Shown: piece after piece, positions 1 through 7,844 of the stretch | Position numbering within the stretch: position 1 is the stretch's first letter | Layout: every line of letters starts with the position of its first letter | NCBI GenBank assembly: GCA_017524805.1 | Contig: JAFXUX010000021.1 | Coordinates: 1 to 40,166, forward strand | Length of the DNA stretch: 40,166 nucleotides | Reading direction: 5' to 3' | Source of the DNA: Candidatus Methanomethylophilaceae archaeon | GTDB taxonomy: Archaea; Thermoplasmatota; Thermoplasmata; Methanomassiliicoccales; Methanomethylophilaceae | Program-made: the position numbers and the translations under genes | The notes under the pieces: model-generated | The model's input: the letters and a program-made list of their open reading frames with translations, nothing else | Database searches by the model: none | Told to the model about the DNA's origin: nothing

Positions 1-1
1 A

Positions 2-244
2 GCGGCCACGCTCCGCGACAACAATGTCAGGGAGCCGGTGCGGACGGTGCTCCAGTCGCTGGACAACATCATGGCCGTCGGCCATGGCGTCGAATGGAGG
101 GTGCTGGAGGTGACCAAGCGCAACAGGGGCTTCCTCAGCGCACTGAGGATCCAGAAGCCCGACGAGAGGCAGACGCTGCCCGCATCCCAATACATCCCTC
201 AAAGCGCCATCGAAACTGCGAAAGAGGGCCAGAAGGCCGAATGA
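2..244 (+). CDS. C-terminal part of an unrecognised protein
   Basis: The frame is open from the left edge of the window to a TGA at 242-244, so only about the last 80 residues are seen. The visible part is soluble, with no membrane segment and no motif I recognise; it reads LRDNNVREPV, then a stretch ending IPQSAIETAK. Codon use resembles the host genes that follow. Its stop overlaps the ATG of the downstream glycosylase gene (ATGA at 241-244), so the two are probably translationally coupled in one operon. The function cannot be assigned without the N-terminus. Confidence 0.6.
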   Translation, partial: AATLRDNNVREPVRTVLQSLDNIMAVGHGVEWRVLEVTKRNRGFLSALRIQKPDERQTLPASQYIPQSAIETAKEGQKAE

Positions 245-669
245 TATACCTACAAAAACGAGAAATTCAGATAACAGAGACCGAGGCGTACACGGGAGAG
301 GATGACAGCGCCGCGCACGCCAGATTCGGACGCACCGAGAGAAACTCCGTGCTCTATGAGGCCGGAGGCAAAGCCTACGTCTATCGCTGCCATATGTACT
401 GGCTTCTCAACATCACTGCCGGAAGGGAGGGGAATCCGCAATGCGTCCTGATCAGGGGCGTGGAAGGCAGGGATGGCCCCGGAAAAGCGTCGGAACTCAT
501 GGGAATCTGCAAAGAGATGTATGGGAACCCCTTGGACGAAGAGCATGGGCTGTGGCTGGAGCGCTCGCCATGCGACTTCGAGATAGTGTCCCGCCCCAGA
601 ATCGGAATCGGGTACGCCACGGAGAAAGACAGGGAAGCCCCTCTGAATTTCAGAATCAAATTGCGCTGA
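241..669 (+). CDS. DNA-3-methyladenine glycosylase, MPG/AAG type (short)
   Basis: Predicted base-excision repair enzyme that flips out alkylated purines and cleaves the N-glycosidic bond. The 142-aa product carries the MPG core: ITETEAY with the catalytic Glu, the AAHARFGRTERN segment, YVYR near residue 50, VLIRGVEG, GPGK and RIGIG near the C-terminus. The ATG at 241 overlaps the upstream stop, which supports this start. The family usually has about 35-40 further N-terminal residues (the LLGK..LVR region) before the ETEAY motif; here the protein begins only about 10 residues before it. Upstream codons in this frame are open but encode an Arg/Glu-rich shadow of the preceding gene. Either a naturally short archaeal form or an N-terminally trimmed one. 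Confidence 0.82.
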   Translation: MIYLQKREIQITETEAYTGEDDSAAHARFGRTERNSVLYEAGGKAYVYRCHMYWLLNITAGREGNPQCVLIRGVEGRDGPGKASELMGICKEMYGNPLDEEHGLWLERSPCDFEIVSRPRIGIGYATEKDREAPLNFRIKLR

Positions 670-689
670 CACACCCCTCCTATGCGAAG

Positions 690-699
690 CGTTAAATTA
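690..699 (+). promoter_or_regulatory. TATA box for the 720 gene (leaderless)
   Basis: GTTAAATTAC is centred about 25 nt before the ATG at 720. This is the distance at which archaeal transcription would start at or next to the start codon, giving a leaderless mRNA. Confidence 0.5.
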
Positions 700-719
700 C
701 CTATGAGTATAGTAGGTTT

Positions 720-1259
720 ATGGATGGCGCAGAACTTTTTGGCAGGACCGTATCGACTGTGCAAGAGGCCTGCATGAAAATCGGTGATGCCCGCGGAAGC
801 ATGCGGCTATACTACCCTTTCGACGGAGATTTTGAGAGTCTCAAAAGCGAATTCATGGATGCATCCAGCGGCATACTGGACAGCACCGTCCTGGAGCTCA
901 TGCCCGGAAGGGTGAGGATCACGGTCTCCGAAAAGGATAGCGGAAGGATTCTGGGACTTCCTGCGAAAGAGTCGATGAAGAGAACCATCGAACTCATCAA
1001 AGATTGCGCCACGACAGACGAATTCCGCAGATCGATAGCGGCAGAGTTTCCTGGCGCGGAAATCAGCAAATCATCGGACATCGAATTCGATTGGGTCATG
1101 GTCTTCCCGGAAAAGGAGGACACGGACGTCTACTGCATCTCCGAAGAGCTTGGAGCCCTGACCTACCACAGATTCTCCGCTGAGGAGTACCGGAAGCTCG
1201 GATTCGAAATGCCAAGGAAATCTGGGAATCGATGGGATTGCAATAACCTATTAAAATAG
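720..1259 (+). CDS. Conserved hypothetical protein (possibly DUF3877-like)
   Basis: 179-aa soluble alpha/beta protein with no signal peptide or membrane segment. Segments such as MRLYYPFDGD near residue 30 and ALTYHRFSAEEYRKLGF near the C-terminus resemble what I remember of the DUF3877 family, whose function is unknown; this match is from memory and unverified. The gene has its own TATA box and is probably leaderless. It ends in two consecutive TAG codons (1257-1262) and lies in the same frame as nifS downstream with no other stop between them, which matters if the host decodes UAG as pyrrolysine. Its position before nifS-nifU may hint at a link to Fe-S assembly, but nothing in the protein shows this. 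Confidence 0.72.
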   Translation: MDGAELFGRTVSTVQEACMKIGDARGSMRLYYPFDGDFESLKSEFMDASSGILDSTVLELMPGRVRITVSEKDSGRILGLPAKESMKRTIELIKDCATTDEFRRSIAAEFPGAEISKSSDIEFDWVMVFPEKEDTDVYCISEELGALTYHRFSAEEYRKLGFEMPRKSGNRWDCNNLLK

Positions 1260-1266
1260 TAGGAAT

Positions 1267-1277
1267 TACTAAATACG
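1267..1277 (+). promoter_or_regulatory. TATA box for nifS
   Basis: TACTAAATACG is centred about 27 nt before the nifS ATG at 1299, so nifSU probably has its own leaderless promoter rather than depending on the preceding gene. Confidence 0.5.
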
Positions 1278-1298
1278 CCTCTGACCATCGCACTTGAC

Positions 1299-2489
1299 AT
1301 GAGCAATGTGGAACAGATCTATCTGGACAACGCAGCGACCTCTCGCATGAGGAAGGAAGCGTTCGATGCGATGCTGCCGTATTTCATGGACGAATACGCG
1401 AATCCTTCGAGCATACATTCCATGTCGAGGAATCCGAGGGCCGCCGTAAAGAAGGCCAGAGAGCAGATCGCCAATTGTCTGAATTGCGACCAATCCGAGA
1501 TCTTCTTCACTTCCGGAGGCACCGAATCGGACAATTGGGCGCTGATCTCCGGCGCCGAGATGCAGTCCCAAAAAGGGAAGCACATCATCATATCCTCGAT
1601 AGAGCACCATGCGATACTTGAGACGGCGAATTACCTGAAGAAAAGGGGATTCGAAGTATCGGAAGCCGAAGTCGACGGGAATGGGACTGTGATGCTGGAC
1701 GATCTGAAGGGACTGTTCAGGCCCGATACCATATTGGTAGCGGTCATGACGGCCAACAACGAGATCGGAACCATCGAGCCCGTCAAGGAGATCGCTAGGA
1801 TCGCCCACGAGCACGGGGCTCTGTTCTTCACCGATGCCGTCCAGGCTTTCGCCCATATACCGTTGGACGTGAAGGATCTGGACGTGGACATGCTGAGCGC
1901 CAGCGGCCACAAATTCGGCGGGCCCAAAGGCGTGGGATTCCTGTACGTCCGCAAGGGCATCCGTCTGCCTCCGTTCATGCACGGCGGAGAGCAGGAGAAC
2001 GGCAGAAGGGCGGGAACCACCAACGTCCCCGGCATAGTCGGGATGGGCGCGGCAGCAGAGATAGCCTGCGCCGAGATGGAAGAGACTGGCAAGCGTCTTT
2101 CCGCGCTCCGCGACCATTACATAAAGCGCGTGGAGAAAGAGATCCCATACTGCAGACTGAACGGGCACAGGACGGACAGGCTCCCGAGCAACGCCAATTT
2201 CAGCTTCCGCTTCGTCGAAGGGGAATCGATGCTGATGAATCTGGGGATGAAGGGCGTGTACGTATCCACGGGATCGGCGTGCGCTTCAGGGTCGCTGGAT
2301 CCCTCCCACGTCCTGCTGGCCATAGGCTTGCCGCACGATATCGCCCACGGGTCCATACGGGCGTCCTTCCCCGAAGACATAACCTTGGAGCAGGTGGACA
2401 AAGCGGTTGACTGCCTCAAAGAAACGGTGGAGAGGATCAGATCCCTGTCACCGCTTTACGATGATTTCCTAAAAAAAGGAGGCGAATGA
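1299..2489 (+). CDS. nifS: Cysteine desulfurase
   Basis: PLP enzyme of aminotransferase class V that removes sulfur from cysteine as a persulfide and passes it to the scaffold protein encoded next. At 396 aa it has full family length. It opens with IYLDNAATS, has TSGGTESDN near residue 70, the PLP-binding Lys205 in SGHKFGGPKG and the active-site Cys328 in STGSACASG, so it should be active. The ATG at 1299 gives the expected short N-terminus. The stop at 2487-2489 directly abuts the ATG of the scaffold gene at 2490, giving a tight nifS-nifU operon. NifS and IscS cannot be separated by sequence alone; the lack of nif genes nearby suggests general Fe-S assembly. Confidence 0.95.
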   Translation: MSNVEQIYLDNAATSRMRKEAFDAMLPYFMDEYANPSSIHSMSRNPRAAVKKAREQIANCLNCDQSEIFFTSGGTESDNWALISGAEMQSQKGKHIIISSIEHHAILETANYLKKRGFEVSEAEVDGNGTVMLDDLKGLFRPDTILVAVMTANNEIGTIEPVKEIARIAHEHGALFFTDAVQAFAHIPLDVKDLDVDMLSASGHKFGGPKGVGFLYVRKGIRLPPFMHGGEQENGRRAGTTNVPGIVGMGAAAEIACAEMEETGKRLSALRDHYIKRVEKEIPYCRLNGHRTDRLPSNANFSFRFVEGESMLMNLGMKGVYVSTGSACASGSLDPSHVLLAIGLPHDIAHGSIRASFPEDITLEQVDKAVDCLKETVERIRSLSPLYDDFLKKGGE

Positions 2490-2918
2490 ATGTACGACGG
2501 AGAATACAGCGAGAAAGTGATAGACCACTTCACCAACCCCAGGAACGTCGGGGAGATAGAGAACCCTTCCGGAGTCGGAACCGTAGGGAACGCGAAATGC
2601 GGGGACATAATGAGGATCTTCCTCGACATCGATGAGAACGGCATCATCCGCGACTGCAAATTCAAGACGTTCGGCTGCGGGGCGGCAGTAGCCAGCAGCA
2701 GCATGGCCACCGAGATGGTGAAAGGGAAGTCGGTCCAGGAAGCGATGGAGATAACCAACAAAGCCGTCATGGAGGCTCTCGACGGATTGCCGGTTGTCAA
2801 AGTCCACTGCTCGCTCCTCGCGGAAGAAGCCATACACGCGGCGCTGTGGGATTACGCCCAGAAGACGTCGACGAAAATCGAGGGGCTCCGCCCTCCGAAA
2901 GCCGACATAAACGATTGA
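2490..2918 (+). CDS. nifU: Fe-S cluster assembly scaffold protein
   Basis: IscU/NifU N-domain-type scaffold on which [2Fe-2S] and [4Fe-4S] clusters are built from sulfur delivered by the desulfurase. The 142-aa protein keeps the three cluster cysteines, Cys37 (NAKCGD), Cys63 (FGCGAA) and Cys107 (VHCSLLAEEA), and Asp39 beside Cys37, which in the family favours cluster release. It lacks the C-terminal Nfu domain of full-length NifU, so it is closer to IscU in layout. The gene starts on the nucleotide after the nifS stop and is followed by a GC-rich hairpin, so the operon ends here. Confidence 0.94.
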   Translation: MYDGEYSEKVIDHFTNPRNVGEIENPSGVGTVGNAKCGDIMRIFLDIDENGIIRDCKFKTFGCGAAVASSSMATEMVKGKSVQEAMEITNKAVMEALDGLPVVKVHCSLLAEEAIHAALWDYAQKTSTKIEGLRPPKADIND

Positions 2919-2921
2919 TAA

Positions 2922-2956
2922 GGCCGGGGTGTTTCCGCCCCGCCTTTCTCCTCTTT
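2922..2956 (+). terminator. Terminator-like hairpin between nifU and rarA
   Basis: A GGCCGGGG / CCCCGCC hairpin (with a bulge) lies just after the nifU stop and is followed by the pyrimidine-rich tail TTTCTCCTCTTTC. It sits between two convergent genes and could serve both. Confidence 0.5.
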
Positions 2957-2960
2957 CGGA

Positions 2961-4346
2961 TCATTCTTTTTTCCGCTTCTTCTCGGCGCGGTAATCCGGG
3001 TACGGAACTTTTTCTGTCTGGCCTGCATGATCTTTCTGCCATTGGAGTATCCACTCATACCTGCGCTTGAGAGCCTTCTCCAGGCCTTGTTCAGTAGGCC
3101 GGTAGTAATGCTTTCCGACCAGCGAATCCGGCATGCACTGCATGGTCGTGATCTTGTCCTCGGCGGCATGTGGATACTGGTAATCCGCGCCGTATCCCAG
3201 CTCCTTCTGCAATGATGTGTACCCTGCGCGTATCGCCATCGGGATCGGATCGGAATCGTGCTTCCTCGCGTCGTCTCTGGCCGCCATGTAAGCCGTGAGG
3301 ACGGAGTTGGATTTCGGGGAGAGGCAAACGAACATAGCGGCCATGGCAAGATGTATGTCGCATTCCGGATGCCCTATTGTCCTGGCGGCTTCCATCGCAT
3401 CCATCGCAACATGGAGGCACTCCGGATCGGCCAAACCGACATCCTCCGCGGCGGCATGGGCGATCCTTCTGGCTATCCAGACCGGATCCTCGCCGCCCTC
3501 CAGCATGCGGGCCAGCCAGAACAGGGCAGCGTCGACGTCGCTGTTGCGCATGGCCTCATGCAACGCGGAGATGACCTGGAAATGCTCCTCGCCGTTCTTG
3601 TCGTAGAGCATAGACTTGCGGGAGGTGCAATCCTGGATGATCCCGTCCGTGACTGTTATGGTCCCGTCTCCGTTGTCCCCGTAGTTCAGGACCGTCTCCA
3701 GCGTGTTCAGAGCGGTTCTGGAATCCCCCTTGGAGAAATCCGCGATGATGCGGTACGCCTTCTCTGGGATGTCCACCTTGTAATCCCCATACCCGCTGGG
3801 AGACTCGACTGCCCTCTTCAGAATCGCGATCATGTCCTCCTTCGAGAGCGGGCGCAGAACGAAGACTTTGCATCTGGACAGAAGGGCGCCGTTGAGCTCG
3901 AAGGACGGGTTCTCGGTGGTAGCACCTATGAGGATTATGCTGCCTTTCTCGACGAACGGAAGAAACGCATCCTGCTGTGTCTTGTTGAAATGATGGATCT
4001 CGTCCACGAAAAGGACCGTCCTTTTGCCGCGCCTTCTTTCGGACTCGGCTTCGGACATCACTTTGCGGATTTCGGCGATTCCGGATGTGACCGCGGGAAA
4101 GTCTACGAAGCGGGCGTCGGTGCTGCGGGCGACCATGCGCGCCAGCGTCGTCTTCCCGACCCCTGGCGGGCCCCAAAGAATCATCGATGAAACCGCTCCG
4201 CCGTCTATCATGCGCCTCAGAGGTTTGCCTTCGCCGAGAAGATGCTCCTGGCCGAAGAAACCGGACAGATCGTCCGGGCGCATCCTCGACGCAAGTGGCT
4301 CCGGAGCTGCGCCTTCCTCTTCCTCGTCAAGCAGAAGCTGCCTCAT
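2961..4346 (-). CDS. rarA: Replication-associated recombination protein A (AAA+ ATPase)
   Basis: Member of the RarA/MgsA/WRNIP1 family, clamp-loader-like AAA+ ATPases acting at stalled replication forks. The 461-aa protein has the characteristic MRPDDLSGFFGQEHLL start, Walker A GPPGVGKT at residues 59-66, Walker B LFVDEIHHF near 115, sensor 1 IGATTENPSF and the C-terminal helical tetramerisation region (SDVDAALFWLARMLEGG). All motor motifs are intact. A run of Glu after residue 7 is unusual but harmless. The gene is transcribed alone, convergent to nifSU. Its promoter region is shared with the Fe-S flavoprotein gene transcribed away from it. Confidence 0.93.
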   Translation of the reverse strand: MRQLLLDEEEEGAAPEPLASRMRPDDLSGFFGQEHLLGEGKPLRRMIDGGAVSSMILWGPPGVGKTTLARMVARSTDARFVDFPAVTSGIAEIRKVMSEAESERRRGKRTVLFVDEIHHFNKTQQDAFLPFVEKGSIILIGATTENPSFELNGALLSRCKVFVLRPLSKEDMIAILKRAVESPSGYGDYKVDIPEKAYRIIADFSKGDSRTALNTLETVLNYGDNGDGTITVTDGIIQDCTSRKSMLYDKNGEEHFQVISALHEAMRNSDVDAALFWLARMLEGGEDPVWIARRIAHAAAEDVGLADPECLHVAMDAMEAARTIGHPECDIHLAMAAMFVCLSPKSNSVLTAYMAARDDARKHDSDPIPMAIRAGYTSLQKELGYGADYQYPHAAEDKITTMQCMPDSLVGKHYYRPTEQGLEKALKRRYEWILQWQKDHAGQTEKVPYPDYRAEKKRKKE

Positions 4347-4483
4347 CAGCTATGGTATGGCTTCTCGGATATGAACGGTTAACCGCCGACCGCATGGGCA
4401 TGACAGAAAAAACCAAAGGATAATCATGAAACCGCGGCATATCGGCGGGATAATTCGATTATTACGCGCTAATGGTAGATATG

Positions 4484-4492
4484 GTTATATAG
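4484..4492 (+). promoter_or_regulatory. TATA box for the flavoprotein gene
   Basis: GTTATATAG lies about 30 nt before the ATG at 4520, predicting a leader of only a few nucleotides. Confidence 0.5.
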
Positions 4493-4519
4493 AAACAGAA
4501 GTTACAACAATCGAGCTAT

Positions 4520-5062
4520 ATGTCGATAGCAGCAATCATATCCAGCCCCATCAAAGGGAACACGTACGCCATCGTGAACGCCATGGCGGAACAGCTCAAA
4601 GCCGACGGAAAAGACGTCCAGGTCTTCGACATAAACGCCATGAAGGACCGCCGCGGATGCCAAGGATGCAACGCATGCAAGCGCAAAGGCTCCTGCGTGA
4701 CGAAAGACGATCTCACCCCTGTCATCGACGCCATCAGGAACGCGGACGGAGTCATCCTCTCCACTCCCGTCTATTTCGGCGAAGCATGCGGCCAGTACAG
4801 GCTCTTGGAAGACAGATTCTACAGCTTCTTGAACGCGGACTTCAGCGTCAACATCGCGCCCGGAAAGAAGGTTGCCGTCGTCGTATCCGCCGGCTCTGCT
4901 GGCGCAGACAAACTGGCGGAGAAGATCGAGGGCACGATGAAGAACTTCTTCAAATGCGAGCCTGTCGGAACCATAACCGTGACCACTGCCAACGATCCCA
5001 AATGCGCCGCGAACAGCGCCGACATCATGGCGAAGGCCAAAGAGATCGCGAAGAAATTCTGA
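4520..5062 (+). CDS. Iron-sulfur flavoprotein (flavodoxin-like, Isf type)
   Basis: 180-aa FMN-binding flavodoxin-fold protein. It begins with SIAAIISSPIKGNTYAIV, where the SSPIKGNTY loop is the FMN phosphate site. Cys47, Cys50, Cys53 and Cys59 form the compact C-x2-C-x2-C-x5-C cluster motif typical of Isf proteins of methanogens, which move electrons between ferredoxin and small acceptors such as O2 or H2O2. The TPVYFGEACGQYR segment near residue 76 fits the flavin ring site. It stands alone behind its own TATA box and is convergent with a nitroreductase gene. The physiological acceptor cannot be inferred. Confidence 0.88.
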   Translation: MSIAAIISSPIKGNTYAIVNAMAEQLKADGKDVQVFDINAMKDRRGCQGCNACKRKGSCVTKDDLTPVIDAIRNADGVILSTPVYFGEACGQYRLLEDRFYSFLNADFSVNIAPGKKVAVVVSAGSAGADKLAEKIEGTMKNFFKCEPVGTITVTTANDPKCAANSADIMAKAKEIAKKF

Positions 5063-5069
5063 TTTTGAA

Positions 5070-5098
5070 AGGGCCCTTTCCTTAGGGATCGGGCCCGC
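5070..5098. terminator. Possible shared terminator between convergent genes
   Basis: Two GGGCCC palindromes (near 5070 and 5091) flank a short T/C-rich spacer between the flavoprotein stop and the nitroreductase stop, able to fold on either strand. The element is weak, without a long T tract. Confidence 0.3.
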
Positions 5099-5101
5099 TT
5101 C

Positions 5102-5752
5102 TCAAATCCATTCGAAATTCTCTTTCCCGGCTCCCAGCTCAAAATGGAACTTCACGATTCCCATATCTATCTGCTTGAGCGTGCTGGCCGGGGCGCTGAT
5201 TCTGACCAAATTCCCGTCGCGCTCAAAGGTGAAATCCTGCCTGTTCAAGCCTGTCGGGGCGAGCAAAGCGCATTCGACCCCGTTCACAAACCACTCCGGG
5301 GCGCCGCTGAGATCGGCTATCTTTTCTACGGGTTTGTTTTTGTGGGGGACGCCCTGCGTCATACCGTACCCAACGGAAATGTTGATCACATTCCTGAGGC
5401 CTGCTACGCACTCCGTCTTCTTGGCCATAAGCGCCCAGCATGTATTGAGGCCGAGCGTCTGGGCGTAAAGGACCGCCTGCTCCCCGTAATAGCCGGCTTT
5501 CCAATTCAGATCGTCAGATTCCGGGCCTGAAATTGAGATATAATTCATGGCGTTCTTGAAGTGTGTGGTGGCCTTGAGCAACAGCCCTCCGAAAGCCTTC
5601 GGCTCATCCAGAACGAGCTCCAATGTCAGCCCGCTCTCCGAATTGATGCGATCTATCTCTTCGCGGAGAAGCTTCAGCACATTCCCCTCGATTCTCTTGC
5701 CGGAGTATTGCCTAACCGAATGGCGAAGTCTGGCCGCCTCATGCAGGTCCAT
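5102..5752 (-). CDS. Nitroreductase family protein
   Basis: 216-aa flavin-dependent oxidoreductase of the nitroreductase superfamily, which transfers electrons from reduced flavin to varied acceptors. Visible landmarks are RHSVRQYSGKRI at the N-terminus (FMN phosphate contacts), the central YYGEQAVLYAQTLGLNTCW helix, GYG near residue 128 and APTGLNRQ near residue 170. The layout and the split N- and C-terminal flavin contacts match members annotated as putative nitroreductase in methanogens and clostridia. It is divergent from the AlkA-like gene. The substrate cannot be read from the sequence. Confidence 0.85.
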   Translation of the reverse strand: MDLHEAARLRHSVRQYSGKRIEGNVLKLLREEIDRINSESGLTLELVLDEPKAFGGLLLKATTHFKNAMNYISISGPESDDLNWKAGYYGEQAVLYAQTLGLNTCWALMAKKTECVAGLRNVINISVGYGMTQGVPHKNKPVEKIADLSGAPEWFVNGVECALLAPTGLNRQDFTFERDGNLVRISAPASTLKQIDMGIVKFHFELGAGKENFEWI

Positions 5753-5828
5753 AAGTGCAATTCATGGTCTGAGAATAATAACATATCGAAATGCGCAACC
5801 GTTTATCTTCGGACTGACATTTTCAGCC

Positions 5829-6470
5829 GTGGAATACGTCGAATGCACGGAAGAAGAGATCGCTTATCTCAGCTCGTCAGACAGCGCAATGGCATCCCTC
5901 ATCAGGAAGGTCGGCAAAATAGGATTCGAAGCGGACCCAGACCTGCATACCTCGCTGGTCCGCTGCATCATAGGGCAGCAGATCTCTATCCCGATGTACG
6001 AGCGGATTTGGGATGAATTCAAGAAGGAATATGGGGAGATTCCCAGCCCTGAAAGAGTACTGGATGGCGGCATCGGAAAACTGAAATCCCTGGGCATTCC
6101 GACAAGCAGAGCGGAATATATCCTCGGCATATCCAAAGGATTCCTGGATGGCGATCTGGATCAGAGCGCGATCGAAAGAATGGATGACGATGACGCATTC
6201 CGCGCTCTGGTCAAGATCAGGGGCGTAGGTCCATGGACGGCAGAGATGGCAATGATATTCTGCCTGCGCCGCAAGAATGTATTCAGCTTCGGGGATTTGG
6301 CTCTCATACGCGGGATCCGCAGAATGTACGGATTGGAGAGCGTTTCCAAAGCCGATTTCGAATCTTACCGCAAATTATTCAGCCCCTATTGCACGGCAGC
6401 CAGCCTCTACATATGGGAGGTGGGAGAAGGGCGTGTCGCCGGATTCCTGGAATCTTCGGTTAAAGATTGA
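5829..6470 (+). CDS. DNA-3-methyladenine glycosylase II (AlkA-like, HhH-GPD)
   Basis: Base-excision repair glycosylase for alkylated bases. The 213-aa product has LVRCIIGQQIS (opening helix of the HhH-GPD domain), the helix-hairpin-helix KIRGVGPWTAEMA that grips the DNA backbone, and the catalytic Asp in FSFGDLALIRG. It lacks the N-terminal TBP-like domain of E. coli AlkA and the C-terminal Fe-S loop of endonuclease III/MutY. I chose GTG 5829 because the frame is open upstream only across the divergent nitroreductase gene, the GTG directly precedes conserved-looking sequence, and a TATA-like TTTATCTT lies about 25 nt before it. With the MPG-type enzyme at 241, it is the second alkylbase glycosylase in the window. 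Confidence 0.86.
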   Translation: MEYVECTEEEIAYLSSSDSAMASLIRKVGKIGFEADPDLHTSLVRCIIGQQISIPMYERIWDEFKKEYGEIPSPERVLDGGIGKLKSLGIPTSRAEYILGISKGFLDGDLDQSAIERMDDDDAFRALVKIRGVGPWTAEMAMIFCLRRKNVFSFGDLALIRGIRRMYGLESVSKADFESYRKLFSPYCTAASLYIWEVGEGRVAGFLESSVKD

Positions 6471-6554
6471 AATACAACCGAGAAAACATGACGGAAAACA
6501 GCACACCAACCTTCGTGTTCATACTGCATCGGATGTGTTAAAGGCTATTTCCGC

Positions 6555-7661
6555 ATGACTTTACGCATGAGCGGGCTGTCCAAAAAAGAACGCTCCCTTG
6601 GATGCCTATTCGGAGGGGCCATAGGGGACGCGTTCGGATACACCATCGAATTCTCCGATATCCAATCGATCAGGGAATGGTACGGGGATTGCGGCCTCCA
6701 AGAGCCAGTCCAATACAGAGGAAAATACAGGATATCGGACGATACCCAGATGACGCTCCTCACGGCTGACGGCCTGCTCACAGGAGAGACGAGATTCTGC
6801 TGCAGGGGAATAGCGTCTTCACCGGCGGACTACGCCTATCCGAAATACAGGATGTGGGCGAAGCTCCAGGGATTCGATGTCGAGGGGTGCGTCCATAACT
6901 CATGGCTGTTCGAAGACCCCGCCACGTATGCCAGGCGCAGCCCCGGAAACACATGCATATCGGATCTGTGCCGGAACGAATTCGCCGCGAAGCCGGACCA
7001 GCCGAGAAACAGCAGCAAAGGTTGCGGAGGGCTGATGAGGGCCGCTCCGGCCGGCATCGCTGCGCATCGGTTTTCGGACCCAAATATCAAAGCCATCGAA
7101 TGGGGAGAGGAGATAGCAGCCGCAACCCATGGGCATCCTCTGGGATGGATGACGGCCGGAATCATGGCCGGGATAATCAACCGCATCATGATCGGAGACT
7201 CTCTGGAGAAGTCCATCCAGCGTGCCATCAGTTTCTGCGAATCCAGACACAAAGGAAGCGGATATGCGGCTCAGCTGTCCAGCATCATAGATGAGACCCT
7301 GGCGCTTGCCGAATCGGATGGAAACGATCTCGAATGCATGTCGAAATTGGGAGAAGGATGGATAGCCGAAGAGACGCTTGCCATGGCTTTATTCTCATGC
7401 ATAAGGCATCAGAACGACATCAAAGGATGCCTCAGATGCGCCGTGAACGTCACCGGAGATTCCGATTCAATAGGTTCTGTAGCAGGAAACATCCTTGGCG
7501 CCCTCGTCGGCATAGATGCGGTAAAGGAAGCGTTCGAAATCCGCAGGGTCGAATGCCACGATCTTATCGAGATAACCGCGGCAGACCTGGCAGCCGGCTG
7601 TCCAACGGACGGGCTGGTGCTGACAGATGAGGGCTGGAAAGACAGATGGACCCGCTTATGA
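6555..7661 (+). CDS. ADP-ribosylglycohydrolase family protein
   Basis: 368-aa all-alpha enzyme of the ARH/DraG superfamily, which cleaves ADP-ribose from proteins or small molecules using a binuclear Mg site. GCLFGGAIGDAFG at residues 16-28, SDDTQMT at 61-67 (first metal ligands) and TGDSDSIGSVAGNILGA near 301-317 (second ligand set) are all present, as is the SKGCGGLMRAAP loop. No ART partner such as DraT is visible. The ATG at 6555 is preceded by TGTTAAAGG; an ATG at 6567 is a second possible start. It follows the AlkA-like gene by 84 nt but looks separately transcribed. The true target is unknown. Confidence 0.9.
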   Translation: MTLRMSGLSKKERSLGCLFGGAIGDAFGYTIEFSDIQSIREWYGDCGLQEPVQYRGKYRISDDTQMTLLTADGLLTGETRFCCRGIASSPADYAYPKYRMWAKLQGFDVEGCVHNSWLFEDPATYARRSPGNTCISDLCRNEFAAKPDQPRNSSKGCGGLMRAAPAGIAAHRFSDPNIKAIEWGEEIAAATHGHPLGWMTAGIMAGIINRIMIGDSLEKSIQRAISFCESRHKGSGYAAQLSSIIDETLALAESDGNDLECMSKLGEGWIAEETLAMALFSCIRHQNDIKGCLRCAVNVTGDSDSIGSVAGNILGALVGIDAVKEAFEIRRVECHDLIEITAADLAAGCPTDGLVLTDEGWKDRWTRL

Positions 7662-7787
7662 AAGCTGCCAGTCTGATCTGAGCCGAATGATCAGCAAATC
7701 CAGATCATTTGGCATAGGAATAGAGACAGAAACAGAGACAGAATCAGGGCAAATCAGAATAATGCTGTTGCCCTAATCCATATGATG

Positions 7788-7817
7788 AAAAAGAAGGAGA
7801 AGAGGGTAGATCCCCTC
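7788..7817 (-). terminator. Intrinsic-type terminator after leuS
   Basis: Read on the minus strand, GAGGG GATCTA CCCTC (7802-7817) is followed by TTCTCCTTCTTTTTC. The hairpin plus pyrimidine tail lies about 30 nt beyond the leuS stop. Confidence 0.55.
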
Positions 7818-7844
7818 GTTCCCCGCATTATTTTGTCGCGAACC

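Noticed and set aside
5829-6470. Endonuclease III or MutY instead of an AlkA-type enzyme
   Set aside because: The C-terminal four-Cys Fe-S loop is missing and the catalytic Lys of endonuclease III is not at the expected hairpin position, whereas the Asp in FSFGDL fits AlkA.
7680-7780. Short GAGACAGAA-like repetition and ATCAGGGC motifs as a mobile-element scar
   Set aside because: The repetition is only two imperfect units with no inverted termini or target duplication; I retain only the ATCAG half site as a possible regulatory motif.
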